Shown in pieces: positions 25,761 through 34,959 of a stretch of DNA of 64,000 nt. A model generated the notes under the pieces. That model saw nothing but the letters and a program-made list of their open reading frames with translations. It made no database searches and was not told where the DNA came from. A program made the translations under genes and the position numbers. Positions within the stretch are counted from its first letter, which is position 1. The number at the start of each line of letters is the position of its first letter. Origin of the DNA: Bacteroidales bacterium UBA6851 (GTDB lineage Bacteria > Bacteroidota > Bacteroidia > Bacteroidales > UBA932); the NCBI GenBank assembly GCA_002451795.1, contig DKDJ01000008.1, positions 1-64,000 on the forward strand. The letters run 5' to 3'.

Positions 25761-27338
25761 ATGTACGACAAGCAAAAAGGATTATATATTGCACACGGGC
25801 CACAAGGTCCGATATGTATCAACGGACGCATGGCTAACAGACACGGTCTTATCGCAGGTGCTACCGGAACAGGAAAAACAGTATCCCTCCAAGTACTTGC
25901 AGAAACTTTCAGCCAGGCTGGCGTGCCATGCTTCATGGCTGACATGAAGGGCGACCTATCCGGCATCAGCCAAAGCGGAAAAATGACTGGCTTTATAGAA
26001 AAACGGTGCGCGGAATTCGGCATCGCGAGTCCTCAGTTTGCGGGCTGCCCAACCAGATTCTACGATGTATTCGGAGAGCAGGGACATCCCATGCGCACCA
26101 CCATTTCCGAAATGGGGCCTCAGCTGTTAAGCCGTCTCATGGGTCTTAACGACGTTCAGTCAGGGGTAATGGATATAGTGTTCAGGGTGGCTGATGACAA
26201 GGGATTGCTTCTGCTGGACCTCAAAGACCTCCGCGCTATGCTAAGCCATGTAGGGGAAAACAGTTCAGAATACGGAAAGATCTACGGAAGCGTATCCGCA
26301 GCCAGCATAGGAGCCATCCAGAGGGCACTTCTTTCACTCGAGAACGAAGGCGCTGATAAATTCTTCGGAGAGCCTGCATTTGAAATCGAGGATCTCTTCG
26401 ACACCATCGATGGTAAAGGTGTCATGAGTGTACTTGCCGCAGACAAGTTGATGCTCAATCCCAAACTCTACTCCACTTTCCTTCTATGGCTTCTTTCTGA
26501 GATATACGAAAGGCTTGATGAGGTCGGAGATCAGGAACATCCTCGCCTTGTATTCTTCTTTGACGAAGCCCACACGCTATTCACTGACACGGCGCCAGCA
26601 CTTGTCGCAAAGATCGAGCAGGTGATACGCCTTATCAGAAGCAAGGGAGTGGGAGTATATTTCATCACACAGAATCCGACTGATATTCCAGACTCAATAC
26701 TTGGACAGCTTGGCAACCGCATACAGCATGCGCTTAGAGCCTATACGCCGAAAGACCAGAAAGCAGTACGGGCAGCAGCAGAGACATTCCGCGCCAACCC
26801 ATCTTTCAAGACGGAAGATGCCATCATGAACCTTGGCACAGGAGAAGCCCTCGTCAGTTTCCTTGAGGGGAACGGCGCACCGGCTGTAGTGGAACGTGCG
26901 AAAATCGTGTTCCCGCTTAGCCAGATTGGAGCCATCACTGCAGGACAGCGGCTTGACATCATGAATGCAAGTTCAGTAAAAGGGAAATACGAACAGTCTA
27001 TCGACAGGGAATCCGCCTTTGAGATCCTTCTTCAGGATAGCGAGCGCAGGGCAGCGGAACAACAAGCATTATCAGAGCAGAAGGCAGTACGGCAAGAAAA
27101 AGGAGGCGTAAGGGGAAGCACTCTCGGAAAGATAGGTGGAGCCGTACTCACGGCTGCTGCCACAGCGGCTATATCAAGCGTATCCCGAAGCGTCGGTACA
27201 GCTACCGCCAATGCTGTCACAGGCAAAAAGAGCAAGACAACTACAGGAAAAGCGATAGCTGGAAAGGCTATCAACAATGCCACCTCAAGCGCTCTACGGA
27301 CACTCACACGAAGCATCTTGGGCAATCTGATCAAGTAA
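25761..27338 (+). CDS. HerA-like DUF853 ATPase
   Basis: A 525-residue P-loop protein of the DUF853 (HerA/FtsK-like) family. Walker A is AGATGTGKTVSL at about residues 30-40, Walker B is LVFFFDEAHTLF, and a sensor region reads GVGVYFITQNPTDIPD, with an arginine-rich stretch after LGNRIQHALRAYTP. The C-terminus is low-complexity Ala/Thr/Lys. The family is conserved across bacteria but its role is not well established; DNA-pumping activity is assumed by similarity to HerA. The ATG at 25761 is used; the longer frame starts at a TTG inside the ABC-F gene. It follows that gene by 11 bases. Confidence 0.8.
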   Translation: MYDKQKGLYIAHGPQGPICINGRMANRHGLIAGATGTGKTVSLQVLAETFSQAGVPCFMADMKGDLSGISQSGKMTGFIEKRCAEFGIASPQFAGCPTRFYDVFGEQGHPMRTTISEMGPQLLSRLMGLNDVQSGVMDIVFRVADDKGLLLLDLKDLRAMLSHVGENSSEYGKIYGSVSAASIGAIQRALLSLENEGADKFFGEPAFEIEDLFDTIDGKGVMSVLAADKLMLNPKLYSTFLLWLLSEIYERLDEVGDQEHPRLVFFFDEAHTLFTDTAPALVAKIEQVIRLIRSKGVGVYFITQNPTDIPDSILGQLGNRIQHALRAYTPKDQKAVRAAAETFRANPSFKTEDAIMNLGTGEALVSFLEGNGAPAVVERAKIVFPLSQIGAITAGQRLDIMNASSVKGKYEQSIDRESAFEILLQDSERRAAEQQALSEQKAVRQEKGGVRGSTLGKIGGAVLTAAATAAISSVSRSVGTATANAVTGKKSKTTTGKAIAGKAINNATSSALRTLTRSILGNLIK

Positions 27339-27347
27339 CTCATTGAA

Positions 27348-28625
27348 ATGAGAAAATCAACATTATATGCGATTATGGCAGCCGCTCTCTCTGTCATCAT
27401 CGGTGCATCTTCATGCGGAAATAGGAAAGCGGATGCAGCAGCCGAAAAAGAAGAAGAGCAGATACCAGCCATCGGATTCCGATTCAGCCATCTTGAAGTG
27501 GATAGTACAAGCCTCAGAAGTGGGGAGACTTTCTCCACACTCATGTCAAGGCTTGGTCTCGGTGCACAAGACTCATATAGACTCACCACGCTATGCGACA
27601 CCGTCCTTGACTTACGCAAGCTCAAGGCAGGTAATCAAGTACGAGCCTACTACGATACTCTCGGCGGAACTCATACACTGCAATATGTTGTCTATGAGCA
27701 GGATATGGTAAAGTCTACGGTATTCAGATGCGTTGACACGCTTGACGTATGGAACTATAGCAAGCCTGTAGAAAAACAAAGACGACTCGCCGATGTCACT
27801 ATAAATTCTTCGCTATGGAACGATATGATATCGGCTGGAGCCAGTCCAAACCTCATAATGAATCTCGCTGACATATATCAGTGGAGCATCAATTTCTTCA
27901 CCCTCCAGCAGGGAGACAGGTTCAGAATCATCTATGACCAGAGTGTCTGTGACGGTGAGGTTGTCTCCATCGATACCGTTCGCTTCAGTCTTTTCAATGG
28001 CAAAGACGGAAAGGAGGTGGCTGCCGTACTATTCAATACAGGAGAAGGCTCAAGTAGGACTTACTGGGATAAAGGCGGAGTTAGCCTCAAACGAATGTTC
28101 CTTAAAGCCCCTCTTAAATATAACCGCATCAGCAGCCGATTCTCCTATAGCCGTAAACATCCTGTCACAGGGAAAGTCAAAGCCCATACCGCTGTTGACT
28201 ATGCAGCACCTACGGGCACTGAAGTTCAAGCCATAGGAGACGGAGTTGTCACCAAATGCGGATGGGACGGGACAGGCGGAGGCAACCGCATCAAGATCAA
28301 GCATATGCGCGGCTACGAAAGTTCATACATGCACCTTTCCAAATTTGCAAAAGGAATCAAGGTCGGCACACGAGTATCTCAAGGTCAGGTCATAGGGTAC
28401 GTTGGCGCGACTGGCACTGCCACAGGCCCTCATCTTGACTTCAGAATCTGGGAAAACGGGAAACCTATTGACCCACTTTCACTCAACTCCCCAGCATCCG
28501 AACCTCTAAACAAGAAGTATCTTCAGGACTTCAACGCACTTTACGATAGATATATGCGCGAGGTGGGAGCAAACGGTAGCCAGAAAGAAGAGATGGCTGA
28601 CACAACCGCCACTCCAGCCAAATAG
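27348..28625 (+). CDS. M23 family peptidase-like lipoprotein
   Basis: A 425-residue lipoprotein (lipobox GASSC, Cys near residue 23) with an OapA/LysM-like N-terminal part and a C-terminal M23 (lysostaphin-like) domain. The first zinc motif HTAVDYAAPTGTEV is present. The second, normally HLHFE, reads HLDFRIW, so the second histidine is replaced by aspartate. That may alter or abolish zinc binding, although Bacteroidota homologues often vary here. The role is cell-wall cleavage or regulation of a hydrolase. It sits 9 bases after the DUF853 gene and 11 bases before trmO. Confidence 0.8.
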   Translation: MRKSTLYAIMAAALSVIIGASSCGNRKADAAAEKEEEQIPAIGFRFSHLEVDSTSLRSGETFSTLMSRLGLGAQDSYRLTTLCDTVLDLRKLKAGNQVRAYYDTLGGTHTLQYVVYEQDMVKSTVFRCVDTLDVWNYSKPVEKQRRLADVTINSSLWNDMISAGASPNLIMNLADIYQWSINFFTLQQGDRFRIIYDQSVCDGEVVSIDTVRFSLFNGKDGKEVAAVLFNTGEGSSRTYWDKGGVSLKRMFLKAPLKYNRISSRFSYSRKHPVTGKVKAHTAVDYAAPTGTEVQAIGDGVVTKCGWDGTGGGNRIKIKHMRGYESSYMHLSKFAKGIKVGTRVSQGQVIGYVGATGTATGPHLDFRIWENGKPIDPLSLNSPASEPLNKKYLQDFNALYDRYMREVGANGSQKEEMADTTATPAK

Positions 28626-28636
28626 ATTAAAATCCG

Positions 28637-29332
28637 ATGAATATTGAGCCCATCGCATATTTCCATTCACCTATAGAAGGCAAGTTTGGCCTTCCACGAC
28701 AGTCTGGACTTGCTGAAAGTCTGCATGGCGAAATCGTACTTATAGAGAAATACAGACAAGAGGAAGCTCTGCGAGGGCTCGAAGGATTCGATTATATATG
28801 GTTAATATGGGGATTCCACCTCAACCGAGAGGATTCATCCCACGACAAACTGACAGTAAGGCCTCCGAGACTTGGTGGAAATGAACGTATAGGAGTATTC
28901 GCATCACGCTCTCCGTATCGTCCTAATCCAATTGGACTCAGTTCCGTAAAAATCGAAAGAATTATTCCCCAAAAGGGGATAATAGAAGTCCTCGGGGCAG
29001 ACATCGCTAATGGCACGCCTATATACGACATCAAGCCATATATAGAATACGCCGACTCCCACTCAGGGATTCGTAGCGGATTTACAGACACCAGAGAATG
29101 GAAGAGTCTAAATATTTATTTTGAATGCAAGATACCCGAGAGACTTTCACATGAAGACCTCTCAGCGCTCGAATGTATATTGTCCCAAAACCCCAAGCCT
29201 CAATATCAGCACGACCCCAACCGGATCTATCACATAGTCTTCAATGGAATAGACTTTCACTTTACTGTAGATGGGGATAGCGCCATAGTAGTCGGAACAT
29301 CAGAACCGTCGCCTGCTACTTGCAAGAGGTAA
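28637..29332 (+). CDS. trmO: tRNA (t6A37) N6-methyltransferase TrmO
   Basis: A 231-residue protein of the TsaA/TrmO family, which methylates the t6A base at position 37 of threonine tRNA using S-adenosylmethionine. Conserved segments are FDYIWLIWGFH, SPYRPNPIGLSSVKI and DIKPYIEYAD. The length matches the two-part E. coli TrmO (N-terminal beta-barrel plus a small C-terminal part). It is the last gene of the plus-strand run and its 3' end overlaps the convergent M15-like gene by 17 bases. Confidence 0.9.
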   Translation: MNIEPIAYFHSPIEGKFGLPRQSGLAESLHGEIVLIEKYRQEEALRGLEGFDYIWLIWGFHLNREDSSHDKLTVRPPRLGGNERIGVFASRSPYRPNPIGLSSVKIERIIPQKGIIEVLGADIANGTPIYDIKPYIEYADSHSGIRSGFTDTREWKSLNIYFECKIPERLSHEDLSALECILSQNPKPQYQHDPNRIYHIVFNGIDFHFTVDGDSAIVVGTSEPSPATCKR

Positions 29333-30119
29333 TGTGGAAGCAGTGCTCCTTCCGCTCGTATTTCACAAGGCAAGCACCTGCTTTTTTCCTATCCCGAAGA
29401 ACCTCCCCAAGAACCTTAGTGAGTTCGTATGGCTGCATAAAACTGTCCGTTTCAGTCTCACGGTAATACCTGGTATATGTGATATCGAAAGTAGTACCAT
29501 AGCAGTGGGCAGAGTTGTCGCTGGCATTCGGATTACCACTACGGCGAAGCCTTTTAACATCCTCTTCAGTACGAAGAAGCGATGAAACGACCAGTTTGTA
29601 ATCCAGAAGGTTCTTGGACTTCAAAGAGTCGCTGAATGCCCGTGCAATGGTCATTAACTCCTCCGATGCACCTTTAGTCAGGAAAGGCATAGAGTACCTC
29701 AGATCATCTACCACATAGTATTCATTATCAGAGATTTTAACCAATCCACTGAGTTTTGAAAGTTCATCTCTGGTCTGTGGTACAGAATGAAGGCCTACAA
29801 CCTTAGCAAGTGATACATGAGCATCATTCAGATCAGCGAAAACCTTAGCATACGACATACGCGGCCCATAGTAGATAACCTCTTTCGCCTCAGATACGCC
29901 CGTACCGTCCACATCATCCTCAAGGGATGCCTCCTCTTTGACCGCCGGAGCCTCCTCCGGGACAATAGAATCTTTAACGTCCGTTGCTTCAACCACAGCC
30001 TCTGTCTCAGACTTCTCCCCGGTATCTCGCGAGCAGGAATGCCCCACAAGGATACCGAGAAGGAAACCTAAGAAAAAAGGCGTCAAAAGAACTATGAGCC
30101 CCTTATAAGCTTTTGTCAT
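29316..30119 (-). CDS. M15-like peptidoglycan peptidase (DUF5715-type)
   Basis: A 267-residue protein with an N-terminal membrane anchor (about 8-27) and an acidic linker rich in Glu and Val. The C-terminal domain carries SAHCYGTTFDITY, matching the SxHxxGxxxD metal motif of M15 carboxypeptidases, and EHCFHIT, matching the terminal HxH motif. M15/VanY enzymes trim the peptide stem of peptidoglycan. Similar Bacteroidota proteins are classed as DUF5715. The gene follows gcvPB by 4 bases and is therefore the last member of the glycine-cleavage transcript, an unexpected functional partner. Confidence 0.65.
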   Translation of the reverse strand: MTKAYKGLIVLLTPFFLGFLLGILVGHSCSRDTGEKSETEAVVEATDVKDSIVPEEAPAVKEEASLEDDVDGTGVSEAKEVIYYGPRMSYAKVFADLNDAHVSLAKVVGLHSVPQTRDELSKLSGLVKISDNEYYVVDDLRYSMPFLTKGASEELMTIARAFSDSLKSKNLLDYKLVVSSLLRTEEDVKRLRRSGNPNASDNSAHCYGTTFDITYTRYYRETETDSFMQPYELTKVLGEVLRDRKKAGACLVKYERKEHCFHITSCK

Positions 30120-30123
30120 CTTC

Positions 30124-31497
30124 CTATTCGTATTTCAAGATTGGCTGACGTGCAGCCTTAGTCTCATCAGGTCTTCCAATAGGCGTAGATACCGGCGCTG
30201 AATGAAGAAGTTCAGGATTGGTCCTGGCTTCTTCAGCGATTTTTCTCATTACCGCAATAAACGCATCCAAAGTCTCAATGGACTCTGTCTCCGTAGGTTC
30301 TATCATAATAGCCTGGTGGAATAGAAGAGGGAAATAGATAGTCGGAGCGTGGAACCCGTAATCAAGCAACCGCTTGGCCACATCAAGCGTGCTTACGCCA
30401 TTAGGCTCAAGCAATCCGTCGAATACAAACTCGTGTTTGCATACCGTAGGAATAGGCAGCTTATAGCAGTCTTTAAGAGACTCCTTGATATAGTTTGCGC
30501 CGAGCGTAGCAAGTTTACCTGCCATCTTCACATTCTCTTTTCCCAGCATCAGAATGTAGGCATAAGCCCGGAGCATCACCCCGAAATTGCCATGGAATCC
30601 GCTCACCTTAGGGATGTTGAGAAGCGGTACAAGCTTTTCTGCCACGCCAACCGGGCCGCTGCCCGGACCACCTCCACCATGAGGCGTGGAGAACGTCTTA
30701 TGGAGATTGAGATGCATGATATCGAATCCCATATCCCCTGGACGCACTACTCCAAGAAGAGGATTCATATTGGCTCCGTCATAATAGAGAAGTCCTCCGC
30801 ACTCGTGGATAAGCGCGGCAATCTCCCGGATCTCATGCTCGAAAAGCCCAAGTGTATTGGGATTAGTCATCATGATACCGGCAATATCTGGTCCTAGAAG
30901 CGGCCTAAGTGAATCCACATCCACAAGCCCGTTCTCCTTTGACTTAACCACTACTATCTCCAATCCGCAGACCGCAGCCGAAGCCGGATTCGTACCATGC
31001 GCACTATCCGGAACAATCACCTTGGTGCGAGCAAGGTCTCCCCTACTGAAGTGGTACTCTCGCATGAGCATCAGACCAGTAAGTTCACCATGAGCCCCGG
31101 CGCAAGGAAGGAACGTGAAGTGTTTCATGCCTGTAATGGCAGCAAGCGACTTGTCAAGACCTTCCACCACGGCCTTTGCCCCCTTCACGGTACCATCTGG
31201 CTGAAGAGGATGAAGCCCAGCGAACCCGGGCATAGCTGCCACCTCCTCATTGATTTTCGGGTTGTATTTCATCGTGCAGGAACCGAGAGGATAAAACCCG
31301 GTATCCACACCGAAATTCATCTGGCTGAGGTTGGTATAATGACGTACCACGTCAGGTTCACTTACCTCAGGCAGGTCAAGTGGGGACTGTCTCCAGACTT
31401 TCCCTTCCCGAGGAAGTTTTCCGCTCGCATGAGGAAGGGAGTACCCAATCCGTCCCTTCTTGGAAACCTCAAATATGAGTTTGTCGTAGTATTTCAT
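30124..31497 (-). CDS. gcvPB: Glycine dehydrogenase P-protein subunit 2
   Basis: A 457-residue PLP-binding half of the split glycine decarboxylase (P-protein). The cofactor lysine is in HLNLHKTFSTPHGGGGPGSG, and upstream segments such as PLGSCTMKYNPKI and VPDSAHGTNPAS are typical. It decarboxylates glycine and passes the aminomethyl group to lipoyl-GcvH. Split P-protein subunits are usual in Bacteroidota and many anaerobes. It begins 2 bases after gcvPA and is followed after 4 bases by the M15-like gene. No glycine riboswitch is recognised in the operon leader. Confidence 0.95.
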   Translation of the reverse strand: MKYYDKLIFEVSKKGRIGYSLPHASGKLPREGKVWRQSPLDLPEVSEPDVVRHYTNLSQMNFGVDTGFYPLGSCTMKYNPKINEEVAAMPGFAGLHPLQPDGTVKGAKAVVEGLDKSLAAITGMKHFTFLPCAGAHGELTGLMLMREYHFSRGDLARTKVIVPDSAHGTNPASAAVCGLEIVVVKSKENGLVDVDSLRPLLGPDIAGIMMTNPNTLGLFEHEIREIAALIHECGGLLYYDGANMNPLLGVVRPGDMGFDIMHLNLHKTFSTPHGGGGPGSGPVGVAEKLVPLLNIPKVSGFHGNFGVMLRAYAYILMLGKENVKMAGKLATLGANYIKESLKDCYKLPIPTVCKHEFVFDGLLEPNGVSTLDVAKRLLDYGFHAPTIYFPLLFHQAIMIEPTETESIETLDAFIAVMRKIAEEARTNPELLHSAPVSTPIGRPDETKAARQPILKYE

Positions 31498-31499
31498 CT

Positions 31500-32804
31500 T
31501 CAGAGCGCTTTAACTATTTCCACTATTTTGTCAAGTTCTTCTTTAGGGTGCTTCTCTGTCACACAGAAAGTCACATACCCCTCTTCCGTCTGAAGACCAG
31601 CGAAAAATCCTGCATCCAGAAATGATTTCTGCATTTTCTCCACATCACAGAGCGGCTTCAGGACAAACTCCTTAAGAAACTCCCCATCATTAACCTCGTC
31701 GAATTTTCCTGTAGAAAGAAGTCTATCATGAAGATAATGTGCTCCCTCATAACTCAGCTCATTGACCTGTCGCATACCCTGAGGTCCCATAAGTGAAAGA
31801 TAGACGGTACACCACAGAGCCATAAGTGACTGGTTAGAGCAGATGTTAGAAGTCGCTTTCTCTCGACGGATATGCTGCTCCCTTGCCTGCAGGGTAAGTA
31901 CATAGCAACGCTTCCCAGAAGCATCCTCCGTCTGGCCGACCACACGACCTGGAAGTTTACGCATATATGCTTCACGGCATGCCATGAATCCCACATAAGG
32001 GCCTCCATAACAAAGAGGAATACCAAGACTCTGGCCGTCACCCACCGCTATATCAGCGCCCCATTCGGCAGGAGTTCTCACCACAGCGAGGGTAGAAGGA
32101 TCGCAGTACATCACAAGAAGCGCACCTTGCGAATGTACGAGATCAGCAAGACCGTCATGACACTCTATAACCCCATACCTATTGATAGAAGGGACTATTA
32201 CACCTGCAAGATCCAGCACTCCTTCCGCTACATCCTCCGCAATGCTGTCAGACACTACGACATTCACGCCAGAATACTTAGCGTAAGTTTTTATGACATC
32301 TATCACATGAGGAAGAAGAGTAGCCGCCACTATCACAGATTTCTTTTTCTTAGTGCTTGCCACACACATCCTCACGGCTTCCGCAGCCGTAGTAGGACCA
32401 TCATACATAGAAGCATTGGAAATGTCCATTCCTGTAAGACGGCAAATCATGGACTGCCACTCGAAAATATACCTCAAAGTACCCTGTGAAATTTCACACT
32501 GATACGGAGTATATGCAGTAAGAAACTCACTCCTCGAAGTAATATAAGGAATTACGGAAGGCACATAATGGTCATAAGCGCCCTGCCCTACCAGCACCTT
32601 AAGCCTACTGTTCTTAGAGGCAAGGGACTCGAAAAAATCCCTGACCTGCTGTTCGCTCATGGCCCCCGGAAGATCATATTCTCCCTTGTAGAGACATTCT
32701 GACGGAACATCGGAATAGAGGTCATCCAGAGAAGACACCCCTATTCTATCGAGCATCGCGCGAATATCTTCTTCCGTCTGTGGAAAATAGCAGAAATTAG
32801 ACAT
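31500..32804 (-). CDS. gcvPA: Glycine dehydrogenase P-protein subunit 1
   Basis: A 434-residue alpha subunit of the split glycine decarboxylase. It has YTPYQCEISQGTLRYIFEWQ, NASMYDGPTTAAEAVRM and the C-terminal region SNQSLMALWCTVYLSLMGPQ, all typical of the family. It pairs with GcvPB, whose gene follows after 2 bases. I chose the ATG at 32804, which starts MSNFCYFPQTEEDIRAML and leaves a 10-base gap after gcvH; the longer frame from 32834 overlaps the gcvH coding region. Confidence 0.95.
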   Translation of the reverse strand: MSNFCYFPQTEEDIRAMLDRIGVSSLDDLYSDVPSECLYKGEYDLPGAMSEQQVRDFFESLASKNSRLKVLVGQGAYDHYVPSVIPYITSRSEFLTAYTPYQCEISQGTLRYIFEWQSMICRLTGMDISNASMYDGPTTAAEAVRMCVASTKKKKSVIVAATLLPHVIDVIKTYAKYSGVNVVVSDSIAEDVAEGVLDLAGVIVPSINRYGVIECHDGLADLVHSQGALLVMYCDPSTLAVVRTPAEWGADIAVGDGQSLGIPLCYGGPYVGFMACREAYMRKLPGRVVGQTEDASGKRCYVLTLQAREQHIRREKATSNICSNQSLMALWCTVYLSLMGPQGMRQVNELSYEGAHYLHDRLLSTGKFDEVNDGEFLKEFVLKPLCDVEKMQKSFLDAGFFAGLQTEEGYVTFCVTEKHPKEELDKIVEIVKAL

Positions 32805-32814
32805 GCCCGGATAT

Positions 32815-33192
32815 TTATTTCGCGATGTCAGCATATGCGCCAGAACTCAAAAGAGAGTCAAGCTCTGACTTGTCTGACATTTCAATTTTTATAATCCATG
32901 CCCTATAGGCATCTTCGTTGATAAGTTCAGGCTTGTCCTCAAGCTCGTCATTACGGGCAATCACTTTCCCGGATACAGGAGTAATGAGTTCACTTGAGGT
33001 CTTCACACTCTCAAGCGCACCAAACTCGTCACCAGCACTGAATTCATCGTCAATGTCCGGCATATCCACATAGGTAATATCGCCCATCTCACTCTGCGCG
33101 AAATCAGAAACACCAATAATAGCCACGTTTCCGTCCACTTTCACCCATTCGTGCGACTCGCTGTAAAGGAGTCCGTCTACAATTTTACTCAT
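32815..33192 (-). CDS. gcvH: Glycine cleavage system H protein
   Basis: A 125-residue lipoyl carrier protein that shuttles the aminomethyl intermediate between P-, T- and L-proteins. The lipoylation lysine is in GALESVKTSSELITPV, and YSESHEWVKVDG at the N-terminus is characteristic. The length is normal. It lies 11 bases after gcvT and 10 bases before gcvPA, in the expected order for Bacteroidota. Confidence 0.95.
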   Translation of the reverse strand: MSKIVDGLLYSESHEWVKVDGNVAIIGVSDFAQSEMGDITYVDMPDIDDEFSAGDEFGALESVKTSSELITPVSGKVIARNDELEDKPELINEDAYRAWIIKIEMSDKSELDSLLSSGAYADIAK

Positions 33193-33203
33193 ACTTCCAA
33201 TGT

Positions 33204-34307
33204 TTATTTCTTATACCTTGTCTGATAGAATCTTTTCTTAACTACGATACCGGGGAACACACGTTTGCGAATCCTGACCATGAGTCCAGTACCCAGTGCA
33301 GCATGTGCAGAATCCACAAGCGCGAAGCATAGGCTCTTATTCAAAGATATCGAATGATACCCTGTAGTCACCACACCGACCTGCACGCCATCTTCTGTCT
33401 CTACCGGATACCCGGCGCGCGGAACAGCGTTATCATTTAGCTCAATACCCACTATCTTTTTAGACACCCCGTTTGTCTTCTGTGCCAAAACGGCATCCTT
33501 ACCTATGAACTCCGGCTTATCTAATTTGCAGAACATGCTCAGACCAGCCATCACAGGAGAAATCTCCGCACTAAGTTCATCTCCATAAAGCGGAAGACCA
33601 GCCTCAAAACGAAGGGTATCCCTGCATCCAAGCCCACACGGCTTAACACCAGAGGCAATCAGCGCATCCCAATACTTCACAGTCTGATCTACGGAAGCAT
33701 ATATTTCAAAGCCATCTTCTCCAGTATACCCAGTACGGCTTAAAATCACCCTATGACCATCTACCTGCTCATCCATGAACTCATAGAACTCGAGCCGGGA
33801 AGCATCCTTGAGGCCAAGAACGTCCGTCACAGCCTTCTCCGATGAAGGGCCCTGCACGGCTATCTGCCCCCATTTATCTGAAGCATTGTCCAGTGTCACC
33901 TCGTACCCTTCTGCATTTTTCTTCATCCAATCGAAATCTTTCTCGATATTAGCAGCATTGACTACGAGAAGGAAATGATCCTTAGCAAACTCCTTGTACA
34001 CAAGTAGGTCATCCACTGTACCTCCGTCAGGATAGAGCATCATGCCGTAGAGAATCTTGCCGTCCGACATCCCGCGGACATCGTTGGTAAAGATGTGATT
34101 GACGAAAGCCTCGGCATCCTTTCCGGATACGAATACCTCACCCATGTGAGAGACATCAAACACCCCCACATCTTCACGTACTGCCTTATGCTCGTCAATG
34201 ATACCGCTATACTGAATCGGCATATCAAAACCGGCAAAAGGGCTCATCCGTGCACCCAGCGCCACGTGCCGGTCATGCAGACAAGTCTTTTTCAACTGAT
34301 TATCCAT
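33204..34307 (-). CDS. gcvT: Glycine cleavage system T protein (aminomethyltransferase)
   Basis: A 367-residue tetrahydrofolate-dependent aminomethyltransferase that releases ammonia and forms methylene-THF. N-terminal segment MSPFAGFDMPIQYSGI and the later RTGYTGEDGFEIY and GLGCRDTLRFEAGLPLYG are hallmarks. The length fits. The gene is preceded by a small unknown gene at a 9-base gap and followed by gcvH, making P, T and H contiguous; the L-protein (lipoamide dehydrogenase) is not in this window. Confidence 0.95.
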   Translation of the reverse strand: MDNQLKKTCLHDRHVALGARMSPFAGFDMPIQYSGIIDEHKAVREDVGVFDVSHMGEVFVSGKDAEAFVNHIFTNDVRGMSDGKILYGMMLYPDGGTVDDLLVYKEFAKDHFLLVVNAANIEKDFDWMKKNAEGYEVTLDNASDKWGQIAVQGPSSEKAVTDVLGLKDASRLEFYEFMDEQVDGHRVILSRTGYTGEDGFEIYASVDQTVKYWDALIASGVKPCGLGCRDTLRFEAGLPLYGDELSAEISPVMAGLSMFCKLDKPEFIGKDAVLAQKTNGVSKKIVGIELNDNAVPRAGYPVETEDGVQVGVVTTGYHSISLNKSLCFALVDSAHAALGTGLMVRIRKRVFPGIVVKKRFYQTRYKK

Positions 34308-34316
34308 ATTGTTCAG

Positions 34317-34784
34317 TTATTTTTTTAGGATTTCCAAATCTTTCTTAAGAAGCATCTTAGAATCCATCATATTCACTTTCTGGAACAAGCGAATCTGGTT
34401 GGCAAGGGAAAGATGCACCTTATCTTCGTGCTTACCCTTTCTCCACCATTTATAGAAGCCAAGAGGATCATTTTCAAAAGGAATGCTAGCAAGGATCCCA
34501 TTACTATAGCCAGGGTAATCTATCACGAGTTTCAGCCCCATAAAGCGCTTATAATACTCAGGATCAGCACGACGAAGTTTACTTACAAGCGGATTTAAAA
34601 CTTCAAAAACATCCACCTGCAGCACTTTATCCTTTACAATAAGTTTATGAATCCTAACAGGATCCACATTCAGCCACACACCAAGTTTGAGTGTTCTGGG
34701 ACCTTCTTCAGTATCAAGGGTCAACTCATCCATCGAATAGTAGACCTTGTCTGAATCTAATGCAAATTGTTCTTCTACGGGCAT
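34317..34784 (-). CDS. Conserved unknown protein at the head of the gcv operon
   Basis: A 155-residue soluble protein I do not recognise. It has no signal peptide or clear membrane segment, is rich in Lys and Leu, and has a distinctive Trp/Tyr patch (DPLGFYKWWRKG) in the C-terminal third. It is the first gene of the transcript that continues into gcvT, gcvH, gcvPA, gcvPB and the M15-like gene, with a 9-base gap to gcvT. A minus-strand -7 box lies 17 bases upstream. A role in glycine or one-carbon metabolism, or in its regulation, is suggested only by position. Confidence 0.55.
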   Translation of the reverse strand: MPVEEQFALDSDKVYYSMDELTLDTEEGPRTLKLGVWLNVDPVRIHKLIVKDKVLQVDVFEVLNPLVSKLRRADPEYYKRFMGLKLVIDYPGYSNGILASIPFENDPLGFYKWWRKGKHEDKVHLSLANQIRLFQKVNMMDSKMLLKKDLEILKK

Positions 34785-34801
34785 TCCTTTATTGATTTGA
34801 A

Positions 34802-34809
34802 CAAATATA
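34802..34809 (-). promoter_or_regulatory. -7 box for the gcv operon
   Basis: TATATTTG on the minus strand matches TAnnTTTG, 17 bases before the ATG at 34784. A TTTC that could serve as -33 is at about 17 bases spacing, closer than the usual 19-21. The rest of the 171-base gap up to the ureohydrolase shows no riboswitch-like fold that I can recognise. Confidence 0.45.
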
Positions 34810-34917
34810 ACACTTTTTTACGATTTGAAATCCTTTCGTGTCATAATATATCCAACAAAACCGTCTTCACACTCACTCTGGCCACAATTTTGAAGTATTT
34901 TTTATAACTTCGTAACC

Positions 34918-34959
34918 ATGATAATTGTCGAATCGCCATATACATCATCGTCAAAATGA
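34918..34959 (+). CDS. Possible 13-codon leader ORF before the ureohydrolase
   Basis: A short frame encoding MIIVESPYTSSSK whose TGA overlaps the ATG of the ureohydrolase gene as ATGA. A near-consensus -7 box (TAACTTCG, 34905-34912) ends 5 bases before its ATG, so the mRNA would begin at this start codon. It may be a coupling leader peptide, or the remnant of an N-terminal extension joined by a frameshift. The evidence is only positional. Confidence 0.3.
   Translation: MIIVESPYTSSSK

Noticed and set aside
34785..34955. Glycine riboswitch before the gcv operon
   Set aside because: No conserved glycine-aptamer core or tandem pattern is recognisable; the gap shows only a -7 box and the ureohydrolase leader.
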